From: Achromobacter animicus
GTDB taxonomy: Bacteria; Pseudomonadota; Gammaproteobacteria; Burkholderiales; Burkholderiaceae_B
Assembly (NCBI RefSeq): GCF_902859585.1
Contig: NZ_CADIJM010000003.1
Coordinates: forward strand, 310,001 to 374,000
DNA: 64,000 bases
Direction of reading: 5' to 3'
The notes under the pieces are model-generated. The model worked only from the letters and a program-made list of their open reading frames with translations, was not told the origin of the DNA and ran no database searches. This document shows positions 1 through 8,084 of the stretch, piece after piece. Both the position numbers and the translations under genes were made by a program. The number at the start of each line of letters is the position of its first letter. Within the stretch, counting starts at the first letter, position 1.

Positions 1-774
1 GACGGCCGCATGCACCGGCGGGATGCCGTGGGTCAGGATGGCGCCGCCGACCATGAACATCGCGGCCGTGCCCACCACCGACAACGTCTTCATCAGATAA
101 GGCGCCGCGGCCACGATGCGCTCGCCCATCCAGGCCAGCGCGCGCGACGATTTCTGGCTGAGATACAGGCCCAGGTCATCCAGCTTGACGATGCCGGCAA
201 CCAGGCCGTAGACGCCCACCGTCATCCCGATGGCAATGATGGACAGCACTGCGACCTGCCGCGTGAAGTCGGCGCCGGCCACGGCCCCCAGGCTGATGAC
301 GATGATTTCCGCCGACAGGATGAAGTCGGTGCGCACCGCGCCTTTGATCTTGGTCTTTTCGAACGCCACCATGTCGACCGACTGGTTCTGCAGCGCCTCG
401 GCGCGCGCGGCGTGGTGGCCTTCGGGGGATTCGCCGTGAGACAGGTACTTGTGCGCCAGTTTCTCGACGCCCTCGTAGCAGAGGAACGCGCCGCCCAGCA
501 TCAGGAGCGGCGTGATGGCCCAGGGCGCGAATGCGCTGATGAGCAGCGCCGCGGGCACGAGGATCAGCTTGTTGATGAAGGAGCCCTTGGCCACCGCCCA
601 GACCACGGGAAGCTCGCGGTTGACCGGCACGCCGCTGACCTGCTGGGCATTGAGCGCCAGGTCGTCGCCCAGCACGCCCGCCGTCTTCTTGGCAGCCACC
701 TTCGTCATGACGGAAACGTCATCCAGGATGGTGGCGATATCGTCGAACAACGCGAAGAAACTGCTTCCGGCCAT
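1..774 (-). CDS. DUF808 family inner membrane protein (YedI-like), C-terminus cut by window start
   Basis: The reverse strand reads open from an ATG at 774 to the window edge (258 codons, no stop reached). The protein begins [20 protein letters not shown] and continues with [20 protein letters not shown], the characteristic opening of the DUF808/YedI family. Later it shows alternating hydrophobic membrane segments, for example around [21 protein letters not shown] and the stretch with [22 protein letters not shown]. Family members are multi-pass inner membrane proteins of about 300 residues with no firmly established function, so about 40 residues are missing. It lies on the same strand as the hemerythrin gene (114 bp gap), but nothing else ties it to the nitric oxide module. 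Confidence 0.85.
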   Translation of the reverse strand, partial: MAGSSFFALFDDIATILDDVSVMTKVAAKKTAGVLGDDLALNAQQVSGVPVNRELPVVWAVAKGSFINKLILVPAALLISAFAPWAITPLLMLGGAFLCYEGVEKLAHKYLSHGESPEGHHAARAEALQNQSVDMVAFEKTKIKGAVRTDFILSAEIIVISLGAVAGADFTRQVAVLSIIAIGMTVGVYGLVAGIVKLDDLGLYLSQKSSRALAWMGERIVAAAPYLMKTLSVVGTAAMFMVGGAILTHGIPPVHAAV

Positions 775-887
775 CAAGAACCCCTGTCGCCCTGTAAGGT
801 GTTCCGAGTGTACAGGCGGCGGTCGCCGGTTTCATGCAACGGAGATGGCGCTTTTCATTCCTTTTGTGTCCGGCCCGGGCCGGTTTG

Positions 888-1298
888 CTACATCGCCTCG
901 ATGCGCGGGTAAAGATCGCGGTTTTCGCGCTGCATGCGCTCGTGGACGCGGCGCAGCACGGTGTTGGCGTCGTCCCGGAAACCGCGCTCGTCCAGTTCCA
1001 GGTTGCGCGCGTTGTTCCAGCGCTTGGCAAAGCCTTCATAGGCGGCGGCGATGGCGTCCATCTCTTCCTGGAATTCCCGCCCCTTGCGCGCCAGTTCGGC
1101 GTCGGCGCTGCGCGCCACGGCCGGGTACAGCGCCCGGTCCTCGACCGCCAGATGCAGCTTGATGGTGGCGCTCATGGCCACGATGCCCTGGGCGATTTCG
1201 GCCGCGTTGCGGGCCACGCCCGCCAGGGCCAGCCTGCGCAGCGTCGCGATCCCTTCCAGGATATCCACGTGCTGCTGCTTGAATTTGTCGATGTTCAT
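888..1298 (-). CDS. Hemerythrin HHE domain protein
   Basis: A 136-residue protein that is essentially one hemerythrin-like four-helix bundle. Candidate iron ligands are visible in KQQHVDIL (near residue 10), IKLHLAVEDRALYP (His and Glu near 50) and RRVHERMQRENRDLYP (His and Glu near 120), spaced as in HHE domains. Such proteins bind a di-iron centre and take part in oxygen, nitric oxide or iron-sulfur stress handling. It starts 60 bp after the stop of the ytfE-like gene on the same strand and is probably transcribed with it from the sigma-54 promoter upstream of that gene, which suggests a nitrosative stress role. No signal peptide, so cytoplasmic. Confidence 0.87.
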   Translation of the reverse strand: MNIDKFKQQHVDILEGIATLRRLALAGVARNAAEIAQGIVAMSATIKLHLAVEDRALYPAVARSADAELARKGREFQEEMDAIAAAYEGFAKRWNNARNLELDERGFRDDANTVLRRVHERMQRENRDLYPRIEAM

Positions 1299-1358
1299 AC
1301 AAACCTTCCCTGCTGATGCCGCGGGGCCGGCGGGCCCCGCCCTTCCTTGCCGCGCCCG

Positions 1359-2030
1359 TCAGGCCGGCGCGCGCGCGCCTGCGTTTTCAAAGAGGATGTT
1401 GTTCTCCAGGTGGATGTGCGCCATCAGGTCTTCCTTGAACTGCCGGATGCCCAGGTACAGCGCGCGCCAGGTATTGCAGGCGGCGCGCGGCAGCGTCACG
1501 TTGTTTGTCAGCGCCATCAGGCGTTCGAGCGCGACGCCGTGGTCGTCGTGTTCCATGCGCATCACCATGATCGGCATGGTCGCCATGGCGCCGTGACCGC
1601 GGGCCAGCATGGGGAATAGCACCTGTTCCTCTTTCTGCATGTGGCTTTCCAGTTCCTGCTGCATGGTGCGCAGGTGGTCGGCCAGGCCGGCCGGGCAGTC
1701 CGGGCTGTCGGCATGCACCTGTTCAACCTTCAGGGCCAGACGGATGAGTTCCGGAAATTGCTGGCGATGCACCTCGTGGTAGCGCGCCAGGATGTGGTCG
1801 ACCAGTTCTGCCGGCGAAGCCAGCCCCCAGTCGGTTTCGTGTTGCGGATTCTGCGCCAGGGCCTCCAGACGGGCCTCGATCTGCGCTGGGTCCAGCGAAC
1901 GCTGGGCCGCCGCCTCGGCCAGGCTCTTCTTGCCGCCACAGCAGAAGTCCAGATCGAACTCGTGAAACACCTGCGTGGCGCCGGGAATGCTGCGGGCCAA
2001 CTGGCCCAGGGATTGCTCAACCATGCTCAT
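1359..2030 (-). CDS. ytfE: Di-iron repair protein of the RIC family (YtfE/NorA/ScdA)
   Basis: A 223-residue protein with the two-part RIC architecture. An N-terminal ScdA_N/DUF542 segment contains GATQVFHEFDLDFCCGG with the paired cysteines, and a hemerythrin-like di-iron bundle follows, with ligands seen in LVDHILARYHEVHR, ELESHMQKEEQVLFP, MRMEHDDHG and MAHIHLENNILFE. RIC proteins help repair iron-sulfur centres damaged by nitric oxide or peroxide; the Ralstonia homologue NorA is encoded in the nitric oxide reductase operon. I chose the ATG at 2030 because GGAGAG lies just upstream; a longer open frame to 2159 would run through the NorR boxes. It is divergent from norR, and the shared intergenic region carries a sigma-54 promoter facing this gene. 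Confidence 0.93.
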   Translation of the reverse strand: MSMVEQSLGQLARSIPGATQVFHEFDLDFCCGGKKSLAEAAAQRSLDPAQIEARLEALAQNPQHETDWGLASPAELVDHILARYHEVHRQQFPELIRLALKVEQVHADSPDCPAGLADHLRTMQQELESHMQKEEQVLFPMLARGHGAMATMPIMVMRMEHDDHGVALERLMALTNNVTLPRAACNTWRALYLGIRQFKEDLMAHIHLENNILFENAGARAPA

Positions 2031-2067
2031 CGCGTCTCTCCAAAGATCATTGCGGTGCTTCTCTACT

Positions 2068-2083
2068 TGCGAAATCCGTGCCA
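2068..2083 (-). promoter_or_regulatory. Sigma-54 (RpoN) -24/-12 promoter for ytfE
   Basis: On the reverse strand the sequence reads TGGCACGGATTTCGCA. It matches the RpoN consensus TGGCAC-N5-TTGC-A/T with one mismatch (TCGC for TTGC) and keeps the GG and GC dinucleotides at exact spacing. Transcription would start near 2058, some 28 bp before the ytfE ATG. It lies downstream of three NorR boxes, as expected for an enhancer-driven promoter. Confidence 0.8.
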
Positions 2084-2122
2084 GGAAAAACTTGCGATTT
2101 ATCAACCACCTGCGATTTAAAG

Positions 2123-2135
2123 GGTAGATATCACC
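2123..2135. promoter_or_regulatory. NorR box 1 (GGT-N7-ACC)
   Basis: GGT AGATATC ACC, embedded in a longer dyad AGGGT...ACCCT. It matches the GGT-N7-ACC enhancer consensus described for NorR in Ralstonia. It is the box nearest to the sigma-54 promoter (about 40 bp upstream of the -24 element). Confidence 0.82.
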
Positions 2136-2147
2136 CTTCAACAGGAG

Positions 2148-2160
2148 GGTTCTATTCACC
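2148..2160. promoter_or_regulatory. NorR box 2 (GGT-N7-ACC)
   Basis: GGT TCTATTC ACC, with exact half-sites and 7-bp spacing, centred 25 bp from box 1. Three closely spaced sites fit the requirement for assembling an AAA+ hexamer. Confidence 0.82.
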
Positions 2161-2167
2161 TTGCAAC

Positions 2168-2180
2168 GGTAGAATTCACC
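2168..2180. promoter_or_regulatory. NorR box 3 (GGT-N7-ACC), abutting the norR start codon
   Basis: GGT AGAATTC ACC, with a perfect dyad core GAATTC, centred 20 bp from box 2. It ends two bases before the chosen norR ATG, where a Shine-Dalgarno sequence would normally lie. Bound NorR could therefore repress its own expression. Confidence 0.8.
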
Positions 2181-2182
2181 CC

Positions 2183-3712
2183 ATGCAAAATCTCCTGCTC
2201 GCGGACCTGGTCGCCGACCTGCCGCCCGCCATCCGGCTTCAGCGACTGGTCTCCAGCCTTCGCACCCATTTCCGTTGCGGCGCGGTCGCGCTCTTGCAGC
2301 TTGAAGAGGACCATCTGCGCCCCATCGCGGTGGACGGCCTGACCCAGGACGCGCTGGGCCGCCGCTTCGCCGTGCAGCAGCATCCGCGGCTGGCGGCCAT
2401 CCTGGGACGGCGCGGCGTCACCTGCTTTCACCACGACAGCACGTTGCCGGATCCCTACGATGGACTCATCAATGGCATGGCGGGCGAACCGCTGCCGGTG
2501 CACGACTGCATGGGCACCAGCCTGCACATCGAGGGCAAGACCTGGGGCGTGCTGACGCTGGACGCGCTGGAGGTCGGCACGTTCGACATGGAGGCGCAGG
2601 CCGACCTGCGCGATTACATCGTGCTGCTCGAAGCGGCGCTCCGCACCACGCGCCTTGAAGCCGAGATCCGTGCCCTGCGCGTGGCGCGCGGGCAGGCGCC
2701 GGCGGACAGCGCCGCTCCGGCCAGCAGCGACATCCTGGGCCAAAGCGAATCCATCGGCCGGCTGCTGCACGAGATCGAAGTCGTGGCCGATTCAGAGCTG
2801 CCCATCCTGCTGCTGGGCGAGACTGGCGTGGGCAAGGAGCTGTTCGCGCATCGCGTGCACGGGTTGTCGCGCCGCCGCGACCGGCCGCTGGTGCATGTGA
2901 ACTGCGCCGCGCTGCCCGAATCGCTGGCCGAAAGCGAGCTGTTTGGCCACGCCAAGGGCGCATTCTCCGGCGCCGTCGCTGACCGCCCCGGCCGCTTCGA
3001 AGCCGCCAATGGCGGCACCCTGTTCCTGGACGAAGTCGGCGAACTGCCGCTGCTGGTGCAGGCCAAGCTGCTGCGCACCCTGCAGAACGGCGAGATCCAG
3101 CGGCTGGGCGACGACCGCCCGCGCACCGTGGACGTGCGTATCGTGGCGGCCACCAACCGCAGCCTGCGCGACCTGGTGCGCGCGGGCGACTTCCGCGCCG
3201 ACCTCTATCATCGGCTGTCGGTCTATCCCATTCCCATCCCGCCCCTGCGCGACCGCGGCAACGACATCCTGCTGCTGGCCGGACGCTATCTGGAACTGAA
3301 CCGCGCGCGGCTCGGTCTGCGCAGCCTGCGGCTATCGCCCGAGGCCGAGGAAATGATGCGGCGCTACCGCTGGCCGGGCAACGTGCGCGAACTGGAACAC
3401 GTCATCAGCCGCGCCGCCATCAAGGCCGTCAGCCACGGCGCCAGCCGCAACGAAATTGTCACGCTGGGGGCCAAGCTGCTGGATTTGTCCGATGGCGACA
3501 TGCCCGCGTCGCTGGAGGATGATGCGGCCGAGGCGCCCGATGCAAGCGCACCCTTGCAATCGCTGCGGGACGCGGTGGACGCCTGCCAGCGTCAGGTCAT
3601 CCGGCGCGCGCTGGATGTCAATCAGGGCAACTGGGCGGTGGCGGCGCGGGCGCTGGATGTGGATCCGAGCAACCTGCATAAGTTGGCAAGACGGCTGGGA
3701 CTGAAAGCCTGA
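2183..3712 (+). CDS. norR: Nitric oxide-responsive sigma-54 activator NorR
   Basis: A 509-residue bacterial enhancer-binding protein. Residues 1-170 form the NO-sensing GAF domain; LPDPYDGLI and the later HDCMG and TLDAL segments keep the Asp and Cys positions associated with the mononuclear iron site of E. coli NorR. The AAA+ domain has Walker A GETGVGKE at 212-219, Walker B LFLDEVGEL and the sigma-54 contact loop GAFSGA at 259-264, where most activators have GAFTGA. A Fis-type helix-turn-helix ends the protein (NQGNWAVAARALDVDPSN). I chose the ATG at 2183 because alignment with NorR begins there; upstream frame extensions overlap the NorR boxes. No clear ribosome site precedes it. It would activate the divergent ytfE-hemerythrin operon; no nitric oxide reductase gene lies in the window. 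Confidence 0.93.
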   Translation: MQNLLLADLVADLPPAIRLQRLVSSLRTHFRCGAVALLQLEEDHLRPIAVDGLTQDALGRRFAVQQHPRLAAILGRRGVTCFHHDSTLPDPYDGLINGMAGEPLPVHDCMGTSLHIEGKTWGVLTLDALEVGTFDMEAQADLRDYIVLLEAALRTTRLEAEIRALRVARGQAPADSAAPASSDILGQSESIGRLLHEIEVVADSELPILLLGETGVGKELFAHRVHGLSRRRDRPLVHVNCAALPESLAESELFGHAKGAFSGAVADRPGRFEAANGGTLFLDEVGELPLLVQAKLLRTLQNGEIQRLGDDRPRTVDVRIVAATNRSLRDLVRAGDFRADLYHRLSVYPIPIPPLRDRGNDILLLAGRYLELNRARLGLRSLRLSPEAEEMMRRYRWPGNVRELEHVISRAAIKAVSHGASRNEIVTLGAKLLDLSDGDMPASLEDDAAEAPDASAPLQSLRDAVDACQRQVIRRALDVNQGNWAVAARALDVDPSNLHKLARRLGLKA

Positions 3713-3790
3713 GGCGGTTCACCGGAATGTTGTGCTGCAGCCGGTATGCCGATCAGAAATTCGTGAAACCAGCGCTACCCAAAATGAAAT

Positions 3791-3818
3791 GGGCCGCCTC
3801 GCGTAACGCGGGCGGCCC
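3791..3818. terminator. Hairpin between norR and the small cold-shock partner gene
   Basis: Arms GGGCCGCC and GGCGGCCC, with inner CGCG/CGCG pairing around a TAA loop, give about 12 paired bases in the gap between two converging genes. There is no T-tract on either side, so it is at best a non-canonical bidirectional terminator. Confidence 0.5.
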
Positions 3819-3881
3819 GGTCTGGCTATTGCGCCGATCATGGGCAACGATTCGCGCTGCCCGGCGGCGCGCATCGCGCCG

Positions 3882-4139
3882 TCAATCTACCCGGGAATGC
3901 GCATCCACCATCAGGCGGCCGTGCGTGATCGCGGCATCGACCGCCATGCCGGGCGTGGCGACGAACCCGCCGGACACGAAAAGCGGCACGGGATGCAGCT
4001 CGCCGAGCCGGTCCCGATCACCCGCCAATTCCACGGCCACGGTTGCGGTAAAGGCCGGACGGCGCGCATTGCCGACCGGAACCCGGGACACGCTCGCCGT
4101 CAGCCGATAACCCTTGTAGACCATATTGTTATGAAACAT
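3882..4139 (-). CDS. Small conserved-looking protein downstream of the cold-shock gene
   Basis: An 85-residue protein starting MFHNNMVYKGYRLTASVSRV, predicted mostly beta-strand. I chose the ATG at 4139 because GGAGGT precedes it at good spacing; a longer open frame starts at 4184 but would overlap the cold-shock gene end. I do not recognise a named family. It follows the cspA-like gene by 41 bp on the same strand, so the two are probably cotranscribed and it may share cold or stress induction. No signal peptide or membrane segment. Confidence 0.7.
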   Translation of the reverse strand: MFHNNMVYKGYRLTASVSRVPVGNARRPAFTATVAVELAGDRDRLGELHPVPLFVSGGFVATPGMAVDAAITHGRLMVDAHSRVD

Positions 4140-4180
4140 GGGACCTCCAATATCTGACCGAAAGGCCTCGCGGCCACCGG

Positions 4181-4384
4181 TCACAATGCGCGGATCTGCG
4201 TTGCGTGCGGACCCTTGGCGCCTTGCGCGGTCACGTAGCTGACGCGCTGATTCTCAACGAGCACCTTGTGACCGTCACTGACGATCTCCGAGAAGTGCGC
4301 AAACAGATCCTTGCCGCCGTCCTCGGGCATGATGAAGCCAAAACCTTTGGCATCGTTGAACCACTTCACAATTCCGGTTTCCAT
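4181..4384 (-). CDS. Cold-shock domain protein (CspA family)
   Basis: A 67-residue single cold-shock domain, [18 protein letters not shown] onward, with RNP1 (KGFGFI) intact and the RNP2 region reading LFAHF. Such proteins bind single-stranded RNA and DNA and act as RNA chaperones. The length is typical. AAAGGAAAG precedes the ATG. It is the first gene of a two-gene reverse-strand unit. The 360 bp upstream hold no gene on this strand, consistent with a long leader, which is common for this family. Confidence 0.95.
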   Translation of the reverse strand: METGIVKWFNDAKGFGFIMPEDGGKDLFAHFSEIVSDGHKVLVENQRVSYVTAQGAKGPHATQIRAL

Positions 4385-4744
4385 TGACGCTTTCCTTTAA
4401 ATGCGGGCAAACCCGCGAAATGAGGCCAGTCAAGGAAAGGATCGCGAACAATTAGGCGCCCCGCGGAGGGTGCAAGACCGGACGAAAATCACGATGCTCG
4501 AAAAGACTCCAGGTCACTATGGGCGGCGTGCGGGGGGAAGTCAACGCGCTTTGTGCTTAATGAGTAACCAATCCACTCAGCGCGCAAGCCGGCTGACAAA
4601 AGCGCGTATGCTGGCCGCTTGGTGCTTGAACGCGCGTCGCCTCGCCGTATCGCCATATGAGGAACAACTCGTGGTCATTCAGCGCCAACCCCGGCCGCCA
4701 GCCCCCCGCCCCGTCGATCTTCCCGCGATAACGGCGGGCGCTGC
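4385..4744. other. Gene-free region upstream of the cold-shock gene
   Basis: About 360 bp between the divergent cspA-like gene and the forward gene at 4745. It must hold the cold-shock promoter and any leader. An open forward frame at 4401-4748 exists, but its composition (Arg/Gln/Pro-rich, no domain) does not look coding. I see no tRNA, convincing small RNA or repeat. Confidence 0.5.
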
Positions 4745-5221
4745 GTGAGCGTTTTCAGCAGATCCATCGCCCGATTCGCCAATGCGTGCATCAAGCGCCT
4801 TCCTTCGAAGCCACGGCCGCCCGGAGGCCATGGCGACATCCGGCGCGATCCCCGGAGCACCCCGGGTTGCGACCCCGGGTGCGATCCCTATCCCATTCAC
4901 GCCGCCATTTCGTCGCCATGGCGCATTTACCGCATTTATGCCCGCCCCGGCCATCTGCTACTGCGCAACGAGCAAGGCCACATCCTGAATTTGGGCGTTA
5001 TGAAAGGCGCTGAACCCAATCTGCGTTACCGGCTGTTCGCGCGCGACCTGCAGGGCCGGGGATTCGCCACGCGAACGCAATTGCTGGACGACATTGCGCG
5101 GCGTATCGAAGCGGGCGAAGTCAACCAGGAGTTGCGGACCCTGCCCGCATGGGACAGGCCGCTTGGCGCGGATCTGGACCGCGGCACGCACACGGACGTG
5201 TCGACGAAGCTGTCACGATAG
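4745..5221 (+). CDS. Unassigned protein, probable
   Basis: A 158-codon frame opening with GTG. The first 60 residues are low complexity, with direct repeats of ACCCCGGGT near 4858-4880, and may not be translated. The rest (from about IYRIYARPGHLLLRNEQGH) looks like a real globular protein: balanced composition, a predicted beta-rich part and a helical end (QLLDDIARRIEAGEVNQELRTL). An internal start is possible. I do not recognise a family. A competing reverse frame (5026-5343) looks like a shadow. Confidence 0.5.
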   Translation: MSVFSRSIARFANACIKRLPSKPRPPGGHGDIRRDPRSTPGCDPGCDPYPIHAAISSPWRIYRIYARPGHLLLRNEQGHILNLGVMKGAEPNLRYRLFARDLQGRGFATRTQLLDDIARRIEAGEVNQELRTLPAWDRPLGADLDRGTHTDVSTKLSR

Positions 5222-5329
5222 CGCGGGCCCGGCACAGCGCCCCTGGGTCCGGCCGCGGCCTGCGCCTCCGGTCCGCGGCAAGCGATGCCATCGGATATCC
5301 TCCCCGCTCGATCAATTCTGGACCGGCCG

Positions 5330-6616
5330 ATGAAAACCGCCACCGAGATTCTTGACGCCTATGAGCGCCTGGGCTGGAAGAACAACGACCCCATGGCGCA
5401 AATGCTGCAATTGCGGCGGGATGCGCCCGCCGCGTTGGCCGATCTGGTCCTGCAGGCACTGGACAGGCCGATCAAGCACGCCACCGTCATTGACGCCGCG
5501 CTCGACCTGATGGACGACGCGGCCTACGTGGCCACGGTTGGCGAAGTCTGGCGGCGCGGCGCCGATTCCGAACTGGCGCGCGCGGTCCTGGATTCCGCAG
5601 CGGTCCAGCACCCTGAAGCCTTTGCCCGAGACTGGGAGCGGCTGCTGACCGCCGTGCAGGACGACGACGGCGGTCCGGAATACGCGGCCGATCTCGCATG
5701 GCGCGCCCTGGACGACGCCACGCTGCTCGACTGGCTGCACCGGCTGGACGACGACCTCGCCGAAGGCAGTCCAGGACGCGCGCGCGCCGTCGCGTTGCTG
5801 CGGTCGCGCCGGCCGCAGACGGTATACGCGGCCTGGCGTCGCCTGTTTCCCGAGGCCGACGCCCCCGATGCCGCATCGTGGTTGCAGCAAGCGGGCTATG
5901 CGGAACACGGAGGGGGCTTGCGCGCGTTGCACGGCGAACAGCCGCTGCACATCGGTTTTAGCGCTGCGCAAAGAAAATCCATGCTGGCGCAACAGCCGGC
6001 ATGGCGGCGCGAGATGCAGCGCGCGCATCCCACCTGGAACCCCGAATCAACGGACCGCGCGCAAGCGCGCATGGGCGGCACGTCGGCAAACCGCTGCGGC
6101 CTGTGCCACGGCCCCTTGCACCGGCTGCTGGCGATTCAGGATGCCGCCGCAGCAGGCATCGATAATCACAGCGCCATCGAATTCGCGACCTGCCTGTCGT
6201 GCCAGGGTTGGGAAACCGACGGCGCCCTTTTCTTTCGCCACGCCGAGGACGGCGCGCCGCTTATGCACCCCAGCCAGCAGCGCGACGCCCCCTTGAAGCC
6301 GGACTTCGTCGCGATTCCGCTGCTGGAAGCCGGCGTGACGCTGTTCAAGGCGCCGGCGCGCTGGCATTGGCAGGACTGGGGCGAGTCCAATGGCCGCCAG
6401 AACCTCAGCCGGGTCGGCGGCGCACCGAGCTGGGTGCAATCCGCCGACTACCCGGCGTGTCCCGACTGCGGCGAGGACATGCCTCTGGCCATGCAGTTGG
6501 ACTCCGGCCTGCCGCAAGAGGACGGTGGTGAATGGCTGTGGGGCAGCGGCGGCTGCAACTACACCTTCTGGTGCGCCGCCTGCCGCGTCAGCGGGCACCT
6601 CTGGCAGTGCACCTGA
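5330..6616 (+). CDS. Cysteine-rich protein with DUF1963/YwqG-like C-terminus
   Basis: A 428-residue cytoplasmic protein. Residues 1-190 are helical, Ala/Leu/Asp-rich and HEAT-like in character. From about residue 250 there are four cysteine pairs: CGLC, CLSC, CPDC and CAAC. The last 70 residues (RVGGAPSWVQSADYPACPDCGEDM...) resemble the DUF1963/YwqG layout, in which a GG-P-W-Q stretch precedes paired cysteines. A zinc-binding role is inferred from the pairs. I chose the ATG at 5330 over an upstream start at 5285 because the helical domain begins there; neither has a strong ribosome site. Function unknown; DUF1963-like proteins occur near toxin/immunity loci, but no toxin gene is adjacent. Confidence 0.75.
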   Translation: MKTATEILDAYERLGWKNNDPMAQMLQLRRDAPAALADLVLQALDRPIKHATVIDAALDLMDDAAYVATVGEVWRRGADSELARAVLDSAAVQHPEAFARDWERLLTAVQDDDGGPEYAADLAWRALDDATLLDWLHRLDDDLAEGSPGRARAVALLRSRRPQTVYAAWRRLFPEADAPDAASWLQQAGYAEHGGGLRALHGEQPLHIGFSAAQRKSMLAQQPAWRREMQRAHPTWNPESTDRAQARMGGTSANRCGLCHGPLHRLLAIQDAAAAGIDNHSAIEFATCLSCQGWETDGALFFRHAEDGAPLMHPSQQRDAPLKPDFVAIPLLEAGVTLFKAPARWHWQDWGESNGRQNLSRVGGAPSWVQSADYPACPDCGEDMPLAMQLDSGLPQEDGGEWLWGSGGCNYTFWCAACRVSGHLWQCT

Positions 6617-6651
6617 CGCGCGCTCGGCAACTGCATTCCGCATTAGGGCCG

Positions 6652-7005
6652 TCAGCCCTTGGGCATTTCGCGCTTCAAGCAGGCATTGACCACATCGGTC
6701 ACGCCCTTGCTCAGCCTTTCGCTGTCCGGCGTGGCGCTCTTGGTCGCCAGCAGCTGATCCAACTGCTTGAATTCCTCGTAGGGCACGGACTTCTGCAAGC
6801 CGTCGACCATGCAATTGCAATAACTGGCGGCCTTCGCGTCGACTTCCGGCGACGCCTGGACCCTGGATTTAAAACCGGCGACGCACGAGCTGTAGGTCTC
6901 GCGCTGGACCTCGGGCGGATAGGCGTCTTTCTTGCCGCACGCGGCAAGCGCCGCCAGCGACAGCAGCCCCACGCCCGCCGCAACCCGCAATGACGTTCCA
7001 GCCAT
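6652..7005 (-). CDS. Small putative lipoprotein with conserved cysteines
   Basis: A 117-residue protein starting MAGTSLRVAAGVGLLSLAALAACGKK, a lipoprotein signal with lipobox LAAC. The mature part is helical and contains three further cysteines (SSCVAGF, YCNCMVDG, VNACLKR), reminiscent of small periplasmic proteins with paired disulfides. AGGAG lies upstream of the ATG at 7005, which fixes the start; a longer frame to 7047 lacks support. Predicted inner- or outer-membrane-anchored; function unknown. It ends 35 bp from the converging DUF1963-like gene. Confidence 0.8.
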   Translation of the reverse strand: MAGTSLRVAAGVGLLSLAALAACGKKDAYPPEVQRETYSSCVAGFKSRVQASPEVDAKAASYCNCMVDGLQKSVPYEEFKQLDQLLATKSATPDSERLSKGVTDVVNACLKREMPKG

Positions 7006-7080
7006 GAACCCCGCTCCTGATGATTTGAAAGCGGACCATTGTGGCACAGCCGAAAACCGCCGTTGCGCCAGTCGCCGTGC

Positions 7081-7983
7081 TCAGGCCATGCCCGCTGCGC
7101 AATCCAGAATGGCGCGCCGGAATTCATGCATCAGCGGCGACCAGGCGGTCCCCTGCCGGGAAATCAGCGCAATGGCGCGCGGCAGCGGCCGGCCAAGCGC
7201 CACCGGTAGCGCGACGACGTCCGCCCCAGTCTCAAGCGCGCTTTGCGGCAGCAGCGCCAGCAGATCCGTCTGCGCCAGCAGCTCGAGCGTGCCCTTGGAA
7301 AAGTGCTCGACCTCCAGCGCCGCGGCGGGCAACGGCAGGCTGCTTTCCGCGTACCGCGAATCCAGGGCCTTGCGGGCAATCGAGGAAGGCTTGGGCAGAA
7401 TCCACCGCAGGTCCGCCAGATCGCGCAATGCCAGTTTGCGGCGCGTGGCCAGCGGATGGTGGCGGCTGGCCGCCACGCAAAGGCGGTCTTCCATGATCGG
7501 TTCATGGTGCAGGGTCGAAGGCACGTCCGCATAGATGGGCGTCACGGCCAGGTCCAGCTTGCCGCTGGCGACCTGCTCGTTCAGGTCATCCGATAACCCC
7601 TGCGTCAATTGCACCCGCAACGCCGGTCGGCGCGGCAGCAGGTGCCGCATCGCGGGCATCGCCACGCTGTCGACGGTCGCGCCCGTTACCCCCACGCGCA
7701 GCAATCCCGCCTGGCCCACCCGCAATTCCGCCGCGTGGCGCATGGCGTCCCGGTACTCGGCCCAAAGCCGTTTGGCATGCTCCAGGAACACCAGCCCGGC
7801 GGACGTCAGGCGCAGTCCACGGCCGCTGCGGTCCAGCAACGCCAGCCCCGTATCAGCCTCCAGCCGCTGCAGCGATTTCGACAATGCCGGCTGGCTGACG
7901 CCGAACGACGCCGCGGCGCGTTCCAGGTTGCCGTACTCGACGGCGGCAAGGAAATACTCAATATCCCGCAGCGACAGATTCAT
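7081..7983 (-). CDS. LysR-family regulator divergent from the sulfatase operon
   Basis: A 300-residue LysR-type regulator. The winged helix-turn-helix is at residues 1-60 (LRDIEYFLAAVEYGNLERAAASFGVSQPALSKSLQRLE), followed by the usual linker helix and a periplasmic-binding-like effector domain (LRVGVTGATVDSVAMPAMRHL...). The ATG at 7983 is preferred to a TTG two codons earlier. It is divergent from the sulfatase across 101 bp, the classic arrangement for a LysR regulator controlling its neighbour. The effector is likely the sulfated compound or its desulfated product, by inference from position only. Confidence 0.92.
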   Translation of the reverse strand: MNLSLRDIEYFLAAVEYGNLERAAASFGVSQPALSKSLQRLEADTGLALLDRSGRGLRLTSAGLVFLEHAKRLWAEYRDAMRHAAELRVGQAGLLRVGVTGATVDSVAMPAMRHLLPRRPALRVQLTQGLSDDLNEQVASGKLDLAVTPIYADVPSTLHHEPIMEDRLCVAASRHHPLATRRKLALRDLADLRWILPKPSSIARKALDSRYAESSLPLPAAALEVEHFSKGTLELLAQTDLLALLPQSALETGADVVALPVALGRPLPRAIALISRQGTAWSPLMHEFRRAILDCAAGMA

Positions 7984-8084
7984 AACCAAAGTTCATTCAT
8001 TTACGTACTTTCGGGAATATAACGGCGACCTCGCCCTCCTAGAATCCTGGGATCAACCCGAGCATTCACCGAGGCGAGAGCACA

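Noticed and set aside
4401-4748. A possible forward gene before 4745
   Set aside because: Low-complexity Arg/Gln/Pro translation, no ribosome site, overlaps the expected cold-shock promoter.
4856-4882. Repeat array of ACCCCGGGT units
   Set aside because: Only two copies within the doubtful N-terminal part of one frame; no array structure or spacers, so not CRISPR or an iteron set.
6645-6659. Terminator between the DUF1963-like gene and the small lipoprotein gene
   Set aside because: A 5-bp stem (AGGGC/GCCCT), likely by chance at this GC content.
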